Assembly (NCBI RefSeq): GCF_963678635.1
Contig: NW_026970886.1
Coordinates: 1-64,000 of the forward strand
Length of the DNA stretch: 64,000 nt
Direction of reading: 5' to 3'
Source of the DNA: Symsagittifera roscoffensis
Taxonomy: Eukaryota > Xenacoelomorpha > Acoela > Convolutidae
Part shown: positions 9,201-16,201 of the stretch, piece after piece
Position numbering within the stretch: the first letter of the stretch is position 1
How the letters are laid out: the number at the start of each line of letters is the position of its first letter
Position numbers and translations under genes: made by a program
The notes under the pieces: generated by a model
What the model was told of the DNA's origin: nothing
What the model saw: the letters and a program-made list of their open reading frames with translations, nothing else
Databases searched by the model: none

Positions 9201-11437
9201 ATCTTGCATTACCAGACACCTTAAGTCGAAATACACCACCTGAATTACTTACACGAAAAACAACAGTTGAAATACCCAAAAATATAAAATTCTACCTTGC
9301 AGAAAACGAAACATCACCTCGATTAGAATGCAAATATGCAGTAAAAACTGATATTGAACAATCACAAATAAATAATTTACAACATTTCCCACTTTATTTA
9401 GATTGTCAAAATAATCATTATGAAGTTGACCTACTTGGAACATCAACTTTTAAACCAATTCCATATTCTCAATGGATAAAAAATAACACCCAACAAAAAC
9501 GAACAAAACAACACCTACCTAAAAAAGACCATTTTCCACTAATTGAAAAAGAAGATTTAACTGATAAAATAAATTTATCAGGACCACAAACAAATTATTC
9601 AAAATACACAATAAATCAAGTTTTTGACCTTCACGACCCACTTGATACAATACCATTATCTAAATTAGAAATCGAAAACATTTTTCTCCCCCCAACAGAA
9701 ACAATTACAATTTCAACACTGAAACAATATCAAAACCTTGACCCAGTAATTCGACAACTAAAATCATGGCACAAATATAAAACTAAACCTATCAAAGCAG
9801 ATTCAACCATTCTAGGAAACAAAACACTCCTCCGATACTTTCGCAAGTTTAACAATACAACAATTAACGAAAATACAGACCTTTTAGAGTACAACCTTAA
9901 TGAATCTACAGTTCCCTGTCTCCCTATAAGTATGATTCTTATAGCTTTTAATATTTCACATACACAAAACATTAAAGGACACTCTGGATCAGAGAAAACA
10001 TATTCAAATTTTATACAAAATTTTTACTTCCCAAATGCACCAATTTGGATAAAAGTACTATGCAATGATTGTATAGTATGTCAATTAAATAAACCTTACC
10101 CAAATCAAAAACAAATAGCACAAAAACAAGATTTTAAAGGACAAAGTTTATACTTTAATCATCGTATCTCATTTGATACTAAAGGACCAATTTCACCCTC
10201 ATCAGAAGGAAACTCCTACATTATGGTAATTGTTGACGCATTTACACATTATGTAGCACTTAACCCAGTACCACATTGTAACGCTTATTACGCATACACA
10301 ACACTTTATGAACACTGGATAGCAAAATTTGGACTACCAGAAATTTTAGTCACAGACAATGGTACAGAATTCATAAATAATGAAATAATAACACTATGTC
10401 ATTTATACAACATTAAACACAAACCACGTACATCTCATGCACCTTGGACAAACGGCTTAGTCGAAGGTATGAACCGTTCACTACAAGAATATCTTAGATG
10501 TATCATCAACGGAAATGATACCAAATATACCGAATGGTCAGCAGATGTAAAATTATTCCCATTAGCATATAATTCACAAATCACGACAACTTTAGGAATG
10601 TCACCATACGAAATGGTTTTCAACCAAAAGCCACGCAAACCAATAATGTTTACAGCAAATTCCCATAAAAACGCACAAGGTTATTGTCAACCAAATAAAG
10701 ACTCAATTTGTTATAACCTACCATTACATACGCACGATGAAGATCATTTTCATCACCCACAAATCCTTAAATTAGCCTCCGGTACACACACCGAATGGAT
10801 TTTAAATAGAGATAAGAAACACAATGAAATTTACCAAAAAATAACGAAAAAGTTATTACAAAGACAAAACATAAATGAACAAATCAATTCACGTTTTACA
10901 CCAGCTTCCGATTTAAAAATTGGAACATTTGTTTTAATACCTAATTTTAATACTCAAAAAGGAATTTCTAAAAAATTACAACCCCTCCGAAAAGGACCCT
11001 ATCAAATAATTGCAAAACCCACAGATGTCACATATAAAATTATCGACTCAAACAAAAAAGAAATCGTTCAGCATCGAAACAACCTATTACCTTATTACCC
11101 AAAAGAATACGCACTCCGCGAATTAACCCAATTATATTCTTTCACAGGATTAAAAATTATTCAAAACGAACCACATCTGAAAAACACAGAACAAAATGAT
11201 AACCCCACCGAAAATCAAAACACAAAACCAATCGCTACCAAAAACAATACACAAAACCATAAAGAATCTCCAAAACAAAGAAAAAATAGAAAAATGACAG
11301 AACAAATAATACCCCAAGAAGAAATAGACAAATCAGAACATAGAAAGACAACAAGACTCCGAAATCAACCACGTAAAAACTACAAAATGTTCATCCCCCA
11401 ATCTAAAATATTAAAGAAAGTAGAATTTAAAAAGTAA
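3215..11437 (+). CDS. gag-pol: Gag-Pol polyprotein (2740 aa)
   Basis: One uninterrupted frame encodes structural and enzymatic proteins. Residues 1-580 are a long polar Gag N-terminus rich in N/Q/T/P; about 590-790 look like the capsid region. A CCHC zinc knuckle follows (C842, C845, H850, C855), then a long N/R/S/Y-rich repetitive tract (about 890-1070), probably RNA binding. Protease has the DSGA motif (D1229). Reverse transcriptase has D1674 and Y1737-L-D-D. RNase H has D1886 in CDASNFGIGAAL. Integrase has the HHCC finger (H2249, H2256, C2286, C2289) and catalytic D2321, D2381 and E2417 (D,D35E), then a KGPYQII module near 2594. RT, RNase H, integrase order is Ty3/gypsy- or retrovirus-like. 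No stop or frameshift separates Gag from Pol, so Pol dosage is not set by recoding at that junction. The frame appears intact. Confidence 0.95.
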   Translation: MSSTHTPGDETPDDDEIFPFIVDADTDRGQHIFCQNLLVNLFEPGISPCKTEFPDVKIKRQIIDHYLKDICNITQQYGIYSIEFTSPNHNNRTYTIQTDDLDLEFSKVFSEYIKSIQYHNSQRANSIFTNEVFALIYSYISILENELPLTNVSPTETSKHLRVRHEITLLSSYLNIIKENFTKDDVSQHTKHDLQKILAWFIIDYFTHNIDLIAQARKNFRPQNSNDDTAITEQSDYVWDPEWSHPVFINFPQSISSQAIGTISYIRDYVRVIPLTIDATPLNYNTFLPDTQNNSLNSTVIHNENLNGTRNLTQQDIQTPSHFINEEIVHTTTTQQSISPIRPNLITPRNTNPSQTQVTLQSTVKPSVAPKYSHMDYQTYKPMTIPSKTRKTFTRNNFADHNYNYTHPSKTNYKPQRNFNQYTKPRNWDNPTAQYNSTNFQPNPPQDRSENYPFFQQNKNKKQTSYQMDYLSSDEDFLQPDIFAPNTQEYRRQGIQKTRTNHRNFSPQSIDAQYQQPIQQPNPINIQSFQPIQQQNPMTTHSYQPSQMQNEIPLPYYLQQHEITRNQLSNFSQMPNAAESLQMTMNPYLMGGSSITSNKPLMVFTGTDPEYSVEDYLNAVTANLILNIGPEPINTPLHQNWIHRRTALIQTTLDGAAQKWFSVLPQEIKSNWKRFTQEFSKMFDSERNKQQQRVLCNEIRRLPNETIKQIAVRIETLVRKAYSLNTHDYKNTKMTEILMMTLTPQLRKIAIKKRASHPSSIREPDLDFRKLVDKLEQAEITMKLEETENLKLQYVNKIETTPTNINNIQESETDLVEKITEILNIYEKNPNFKGKPSFKKWCNYCRRYGHSISECRQKQQDSQNKPQKYKEPNKSFYQYMKKDQNLPNKNVYSNNSSGKPLPNNTSYTRNQSPYNSSYRGRSPERRNTYNSSQNHYNRPNSRNNYSRSNSNTQRFVSRSNSQSRNNYYPNNQSRNSSYNRNRNYSYNRNRSYSNNRNQNYPNNRSRNNSYNRSNYNRPNNNYQNRSRNNSQNRHPSYNNRYRNYSQSPHRNNNHYNNSNNRHRSSTPKHQRQINQVQANPETTSDPPGIDDTVTDTLQLNQINCTSSDSESDTENTLDINMIKVENDYESVIYEQPFPSHIYENQSQILQNHYTTPINSTPTTQETNEINTTNQTNKNTKTKCLNTNHIYQNIQKEQPKEKIWTIPFLLESPRNKEFQPPDLEIDFLIDSGAESNIINIPTWNEIKILHPKLTPLETSSKLATAQGSTLINYGKIQLFLLPTRTMEQSKILNKPFKQIFHITDIKYNIIGIPFISKYIPTINILNSKILIKDKYTKTKETSLTFFQRLNKQPPFFSKFYPIFNQQRKHLKPLSGNIYNFSIKQVHQYDKAQNKQKFYMSDFEFKPIHKFFKITISSIKYLKNSNSDIISLHVYNNTPYQVTLPLGLLGYCETNATISPIHEKAYRVNNILQLLDICQSTILNEELSINNIISNENRNTDYFTKTPYFKPTFNISNYTEDQQKFLTMFNFQHSQITQDEFEKLAKQLIQYSSVYATSKFDVGKISSSLHLPLKPDAVFKKQRASKVPIHLHDKVNRLLDILEQYNIISPVNKEEQPKGNTFINPVIILAKGESLKIVLDARYLNSLIDESKCNWPIEPIQVILTKINGKYFTTADMNSAYNQMPLDEQSRRLTQFVIGNQQYEFNRLFYGISIGPAAFSAFMSKIFRPLILKKNAITYLDDVFMQSQTKDEMFKVLETYHQILQNENLKAAPDKSHFFLTRVKFLGHNIERKTITPLKSRIDAIQKLQPPTNKKKIQEFLGMLNFLSKYVYKMQLYLRPFYNILRQQNNFEWNTEHQTRFEEIKKLLTEQISNTIPDPDQPFYAMCDASNFGIGAALLQSHNGTNKMNLISANSRLFTQAELRLSTLMRECTAIIYTLTEYEFLILGSKHPTVLFTDHKPIIFLFTQKSNPNHRVYRFQLILMKFPNLHIVWTAGKNLALPDTLSRNTPPELLTRKTTVEIPKNIKFYLAENETSPRLECKYAVKTDIEQSQINNLQHFPLYLDCQNNHYEVDLLGTSTFKPIPYSQWIKNNTQQKRTKQHLPKKDHFPLIEKEDLTDKINLSGPQTNYSKYTINQVFDLHDPLDTIPLSKLEIENIFLPPTETITISTLKQYQNLDPVIRQLKSWHKYKTKPIKADSTILGNKTLLRYFRKFNNTTINENTDLLEYNLNESTVPCLPISMILIAFNISHTQNIKGHSGSEKTYSNFIQNFYFPNAPIWIKVLCNDCIVCQLNKPYPNQKQIAQKQDFKGQSLYFNHRISFDTKGPISPSSEGNSYIMVIVDAFTHYVALNPVPHCNAYYAYTTLYEHWIAKFGLPEILVTDNGTEFINNEIITLCHLYNIKHKPRTSHAPWTNGLVEGMNRSLQEYLRCIINGNDTKYTEWSADVKLFPLAYNSQITTTLGMSPYEMVFNQKPRKPIMFTANSHKNAQGYCQPNKDSICYNLPLHTHDEDHFHHPQILKLASGTHTEWILNRDKKHNEIYQKITKKLLQRQNINEQINSRFTPASDLKIGTFVLIPNFNTQKGISKKLQPLRKGPYQIIAKPTDVTYKIIDSNKKEIVQHRNNLLPYYPKEYALRELTQLYSFTGLKIIQNEPHLKNTEQNDNPTENQNTKPIATKNNTQNHKESPKQRKNRKMTEQIIPQEEIDKSEHRKTTRLRNQPRKNYKMFIPQSKILKKVEFKK

Positions 11438-12037
11438 TTTTAAAATTTTATACTTCACAATCTTGAAACCTCCGTAACATTTTTCATTTCCATTTTTCAA
11501 AATAACATGCTCACAAGTACGCAATAATTCTAGTTCAAAATAGACCAATAGGATTCATCCAATCCGCCACTTTCTCTAACTCAAACTAAGATCAATTAGA
11601 CGAATAATCTAGAACTCCAGGCACATCTCTAACTATAACTTTACAACCTCCAGGTCAAAAATAAGCAAACCACTCCAACTTGACAGCTAAAATAAATATC
11701 ACCATAATACCGTACCCCTCCCTTATCTAATAACCCAAAGATCAACAATATTTCCCCAGCTCAGACCACGAATACCCCCAAAACAAATTTGATAACTTAG
11801 CCTAAAGTCACAAAATGAAGATTTTAATTAGCCTAAAGTATAAAAATCTCACCATACCCCGGATCATTTGACAAACAAAAATAAAGAAAAAGACGACCTC
11901 CCAGTCACCATGAAAATTGCCCCCAACAATTTTTTACGAAACTCAACCCACTTGTCAAAAAACTAATAAATAATTCGACCACACTAGAAAATCGCCTCAA
12001 ACAGCAAAAAATATTCGACAAAGAGATCATTTCTTAA
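11438..12037 (+). other. Non-coding spacer between pol and the 3' ORFs
   Basis: About 600 bp with no convincing frame. It contains pyrimidine-rich AG sites that could be splice acceptors for downstream messages, for instance TTTCCCCAG ending at 11759 and CTCCCAG near 11904. These are candidates only. Confidence 0.4.
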
Positions 12038-12268
12038 ATGCTTTTCTCTCAAACAGTCGCTCAAATATTTATCAATTTTAAACATTTTTTTTCAATACTT
12101 CAAGTCTTTATAATCTTTCTTTTTGATATCATCGAATCTTTTCTAATAATCATAATAATTTTTTGTAACATTTTTTTAATTTTCTACACAATAATTGAAC
12201 TATTCCTCCAACTTTCCAAAACCCTTGAATATATCCACAGGTACGATTTTAACAACTTGTCTAAATGA
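12038..12268 (+). CDS. Hydrophobic mini-ORF A (76 aa)
   Basis: Very hydrophobic small protein. Residues of about 8-60 are dominated by I, F, L and V and could form two or three membrane segments; the C-terminus is polar. It ends in TGA that overlaps the ATG of the next small frame as ATGA (12265-12268), which suggests coupled translation. I recognise no homologue. A viroporin-like or envelope-associated role is speculation. AT-rich DNA favours I/F/L-rich chance frames, so support rests mainly on the overlap with the next ORF and on position. Confidence 0.4.
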   Translation: MLFSQTVAQIFINFKHFFSILQVFIIFLFDIIESFLIIIIIFCNIFLIFYTIIELFLQLSKTLEYIHRYDFNNLSK

Positions 12269-12453
12269 TACGAACAATTTTCAGTAGAACTGATATTTTT
12301 TTATTGTTTGTAATTTTCATAACATTTCTATCATCCCTCATTTTGACAATATGTAAATGTATAAAGAAAGCAATCATTACATTTGCCCTAGCAACAATTT
12401 TTCTAATTCTTTTTTTAGAAGAATATTATAATAAACATAAACCCTCTCACTAA
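12265..12453 (+). CDS. Hydrophobic mini-ORF B (62 aa)
   Basis: Starts inside the stop codon of the preceding mini-ORF (ATGA). It has two hydrophobic stretches (about 11-30 and 36-52) separated by a short basic segment with C and K residues, so a two-pass membrane hairpin is plausible. It stops at 12451-12453, only 5 nt before the ATG-less frame opens at 12459. No homologue recognised. Confidence 0.4.
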   Translation: MIRTIFSRTDIFLLFVIFITFLSSLILTICKCIKKAIITFALATIFLILFLEEYYNKHKPSH

Positions 12454-12458
12454 AGTAA

Positions 12459-13595
12459 CAATTTAAAAATCCATCAAAAATTGCTACCCAACAGTCACAG
12501 AATCAGTCTTCACCGACATCATCCCAAGATAATCAAACACCACCTTCAACTACTCAAAACCCTCAAACATCTACACGAATTTCTTTTCAAGACAATCCAT
12601 ACACCTTTGAAGAAAGGCACGCTCGTTTATCTGAACCACTAGAACCAGTTCAACGACAAGCATCCCTAAGTGAACCAACATATAATCTTTACCCAACACT
12701 ACCACAAGAACTAAGTAGAATACGAAACCTTAGTCAAAACCAAAACACAGCAGAAATAAATAGACAAATTATACATCCTCGACGAAATAGAAATTTTCAA
12801 ACTCCCCGAGTTCATTTTGATATACCTCAATCCCCAACACAAACCACTCCAGAAAACACCACTGGTATCACACCAGAAACTCCTACACTTTTTTCACAAC
12901 GAAGCACTTCAAGTCTACCTTCAGACTACTTAGGTTCAACACCAACATCTGAACAGATACGTGAAAATCCCTTTAACCCCCCAAACCTAACATCACGACT
13001 GCCATATTGGACTACAAATTCATTCACACAAGGTGAACCAAATTTAGTCAATGACCCCATAGATATTTCTACGGATACAACAACATCCTCATCACTACCA
13101 GAAACATTATCACTACCATCAACACCATCAATAAGTCAATTTTCACCACTACCCTTTAACTTAAATTTTCCAAATAATCTCGACGCCAGATATCGAGAAC
13201 AATCATCAATAAATATTCCTTTAAGATTAGATTGGAATACATTCACAGCACCTCCACCACTATTTGGACAACATCAAGAAAGTAACCGCCTTCATAACTG
13301 GGCACTTAATAGATTACAATATCGCCAAGATATTCACAACGATATCCGTGATCACAATATTCAAATACTCCAACAAAACAGTTTACAATTAAAATTTGAA
13401 ATCACAGTTAAGTTAAATAATATTACCCAACATCCCTACCCATTAAATCCACCTAACATAACAGCTCAATCACTACCACCACCGTTTATAACTACTGAAG
13501 TAATATACAAATACGACAGATACACTAAAAACACAATTGGTTACATTACATTTTATAATCCATACTCAGGATTATCATACACATGTATATTCTAA
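12459..13595 (+). CDS. ATG-less open frame, 378 codons, Pro/Ser/Thr-rich
   Basis: Reading codons from 12459 (just after a TAA at 12456-12458) gives an open frame to the TAA at 13593-13595, with no ATG anywhere in it. The first two thirds are rich in P, S, T, Q and N and probably disordered. The last third (about 13150-13590) looks more ordered, with W, Y, L and charged residues. The stop lies 10 nt inside the env frame, a 13-nt overlap. With no ATG, expression would need splicing from an upstream exon, non-AUG initiation or reinitiation. A direct frameshift from the preceding mini-ORF is excluded, since the two frames do not overlap. It resembles the unknown 597-aa ORF in layout (disordered N-terminus, compact C-terminus), but I see no clear sequence match. 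Confidence 0.6.
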   Translation, partial: QFKNPSKIATQQSQNQSSPTSSQDNQTPPSTTQNPQTSTRISFQDNPYTFEERHARLSEPLEPVQRQASLSEPTYNLYPTLPQELSRIRNLSQNQNTAEINRQIIHPRRNRNFQTPRVHFDIPQSPTQTTPENTTGITPETPTLFSQRSTSSLPSDYLGSTPTSEQIRENPFNPPNLTSRLPYWTTNSFTQGEPNLVNDPIDISTDTTTSSSLPETLSLPSTPSISQFSPLPFNLNFPNNLDARYREQSSINIPLRLDWNTFTAPPPLFGQHQESNRLHNWALNRLQYRQDIHNDIRDHNIQILQQNSLQLKFEITVKLNNITQHPYPLNPPNITAQSLPPPFITTEVIYKYDRYTKNTIGYITFYNPYSGLSYTCIF

Positions 13596-16201
13596 AATTA
13601 TTAATTTTTCTCCAAACCCTTTTTCTAATAACCTCAAATCAAAATATAAACCCTTCCCCTCGTACAGGACCACAAGATTTATTAGTAACACATTACGATT
13701 GCGAAGAAAATGAACAAAAAACACTACATAAATATGCAATCAATCAGGTATCACAATGTGAAACAGAACCACAAGCTATAGAAACCACAGATATAATAGC
13801 AACACTCTATTCAAAAGCCCGAGCAACAACAGTTACAGGTTATAAATTCACAGCAACATTTTCCGAAAAGAAAGTACATTGTTCACAAGTCTCGAACGGA
13901 AACAAAAACCGACTTGACCATGAATCATTCTACCAAAGTAATATAGAACGTCTTTTACATCTCAATCCCGACGATTGTAAAAATGAATTACTTAGACTAA
14001 ACATCACAAAAAATAAAAACTCCCAAAGAAAATTAGTTAATTTTCAAGTTTTTTCAGACTCTGTACATCAATCACAACTTGAAAGACACCAAGGACATAT
14101 AAGACTAGACGAAAAATACCCGTATAACGGCGCACACGGACGATTAACCTATGACCTACATGATAAACACTGGATACCACACATTGGTATAAATAACCCA
14201 TCAAACTGCAAAGCAGACACAAAAAATAAAGGATACCAAGAAATAATGTTTTTCGATTGGAAAATACAACTCGAAAAAATACAACTCACACGAGATTTAT
14301 CTGATAATACAATGATCTATCAAGGAATCCGACTACCTTGTAAAAATGATCAAGGATATTGCGACCCTACAACGAGAACACAAGCAACAATTGTTTGGTT
14401 CCCCGAAGACACATGTACAACATTTCAAGTAGCAAAAATACACGCTCGTATGATAAAATTTCACGAAAAATATTTCATACAATCAATTCCATATGAACAA
14501 GTCCATCCATCACGCAAACTAAGTTCCGATTTTCGAAACATAGACAATATAGAAAATAAATTGACACGTTTTCAAATATATCAAGAAACAGAACTTGCAT
14601 GTAAATACAGGAATCCACTTCACAGAACACAATACTCTGAAATATTAGTTGAATATGAAAAAGGATTCGACATGACCACTGGTAAAGTAAAAATCGACCC
14701 ATACGCCACAGGTCATCCTCTAAACGAAGGAACATCCTATATACCAGTTAATTTTGAAAAAAGCAACGGACAACCTGGTGGACATCTAAAACCTTATGAC
14801 ACCAGAAGCACACGCTTACAAGAATTATCACTAATGAATACTACATATTTTGGTAATATCCACTATGATATTCATTTGGATATGAAACTAGACTATACAA
14901 TTAGCCGCATTTTTCAAGAAATGTCACTCTCTGAATTAGAAACACTACATCAACTATGCGAATTAGAACGAACACAAATACTACAATCACTTGCACTAGC
15001 AGTATTAAAAATACCCTACGCAGGATACTTATTATCAGGAAATAGATCAAATTTTTTAGACTACGAAGGAAACATCTTATGGTTTTATACTTGTACTAAA
15101 AAAGTATCACCACTATACGTTTTTGAAGATAAACGATGTTATAAAAGAATTCCTATCTTTTATAAGAATAAAGTACATTTCGTGGATACACTTTCACGAA
15201 GAACATATTTCTGGGATACCGCAGTCCCATGTGGATCAGAAAATAGCCACAATGTAGTACAACTAAACCCTGATGAAAACAAATATTATCTTCTCACTCC
15301 ATATCCCACATTAATGCAATCACTCAAAAAATTTTCACCAGAAAGCATTCGCGCTATTGCTCGAAACCCAAATATAGACTTACAATCAATAGGAATCTAT
15401 TCAAAATCAGATATTCAACATCACATTAGAACACAACAATTCCAAGAATTATTAACACAAATGGACACTATACAAAGACAATCAATAGACCAAAACTTAC
15501 GCAAACTTGCAGAAACCGCAGGATTTGCCGATATCTACACGCAAGACTATAGCGGATATTTTAAAGACATAAAAGATTATATATATCTAAACGGCGAAAA
15601 ATACCGTCCCCAAGATATATCACCAATTAACATTTTTAGCTTTGTTACACTCAAAAATGAGATCCTAGATTTTCTAGGATGGCCCTACTACATCTTAGAA
15701 AAATTGACTATTTTATACGCAATGTTTAACTTTATTGGATTTCTTTTCTCACTCTTAAAAGGAATCTACAATACATGTGCTATACACACACAAGTAAACA
15801 GACAAGCAAGCGTAGCACGCATACTCTTTGCAGGATTTTTTGGAATTTTTTCCACATCTATAAACAAAATTCTTTTAGACGCACAAATAAAAGAATATAA
15901 CACAAAAATAACAACACGACAAAATACATACGACGAAGAACATAACAATGTCGACACACAGCCAACGGCACCACAATTACCACCCCTACCAAATAACCAT
16001 CCACTATCCCTAGCCCCGCGAAATTTTAGAAATTTAGCAATCACACATAATCCAAATTTTCGACTCACCACATCACAAAGTCCCGTCCAACATATAATGA
16101 CACATCCATCACAAGATGATAATACTTATGAACAAATTATTGAACAGCCCCATACCACCGCTTTTCAATCTCAAAATAATAATTTTTTTAGCCCACGATG
16201 A
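13583..16201 (+). CDS. env: Envelope-like glycoprotein (872 aa)
   Basis: Residues 1-18 form a signal peptide. A large Cys-containing ectodomain follows, starting with a YDC motif near residue 35. About residues 250-290 carry a C...C...WFPEDTC arrangement, and residues 600-640 hold a GIYSKSDI segment. Hydrophobic segments at about 700-735 and 743-762 would anchor it, leaving a tail of roughly 110 residues rich in P, T and Q. The arrangement (YDC start, W-P-C cluster, GIY...D before the anchor) resembles glycoproteins of chuvirus/mononegavirus-like viruses, which some invertebrate LTR elements have captured. That link is recalled from family patterns, not from a search. No RxKR cleavage site stands out. 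The stop overlaps the next ORF as ATGA. The frame is uninterrupted. Confidence 0.8.
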   Translation: MYILKLLIFLQTLFLITSNQNINPSPRTGPQDLLVTHYDCEENEQKTLHKYAINQVSQCETEPQAIETTDIIATLYSKARATTVTGYKFTATFSEKKVHCSQVSNGNKNRLDHESFYQSNIERLLHLNPDDCKNELLRLNITKNKNSQRKLVNFQVFSDSVHQSQLERHQGHIRLDEKYPYNGAHGRLTYDLHDKHWIPHIGINNPSNCKADTKNKGYQEIMFFDWKIQLEKIQLTRDLSDNTMIYQGIRLPCKNDQGYCDPTTRTQATIVWFPEDTCTTFQVAKIHARMIKFHEKYFIQSIPYEQVHPSRKLSSDFRNIDNIENKLTRFQIYQETELACKYRNPLHRTQYSEILVEYEKGFDMTTGKVKIDPYATGHPLNEGTSYIPVNFEKSNGQPGGHLKPYDTRSTRLQELSLMNTTYFGNIHYDIHLDMKLDYTISRIFQEMSLSELETLHQLCELERTQILQSLALAVLKIPYAGYLLSGNRSNFLDYEGNILWFYTCTKKVSPLYVFEDKRCYKRIPIFYKNKVHFVDTLSRRTYFWDTAVPCGSENSHNVVQLNPDENKYYLLTPYPTLMQSLKKFSPESIRAIARNPNIDLQSIGIYSKSDIQHHIRTQQFQELLTQMDTIQRQSIDQNLRKLAETAGFADIYTQDYSGYFKDIKDYIYLNGEKYRPQDISPINIFSFVTLKNEILDFLGWPYYILEKLTILYAMFNFIGFLFSLLKGIYNTCAIHTQVNRQASVARILFAGFFGIFSTSINKILLDAQIKEYNTKITTRQNTYDEEHNNVDTQPTAPQLPPLPNNHPLSLAPRNFRNLAITHNPNFRLTTSQSPVQHIMTHPSQDDNTYEQIIEQPHTTAFQSQNNNFFSPR

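Noticed and set aside
12265-12460. Programmed frameshift from mini-ORF B into the ATG-less frame
   Set aside because: Mini-ORF B stops at 12453 and the other frame has a stop at 12456-12458, so there is no window in which to shift.
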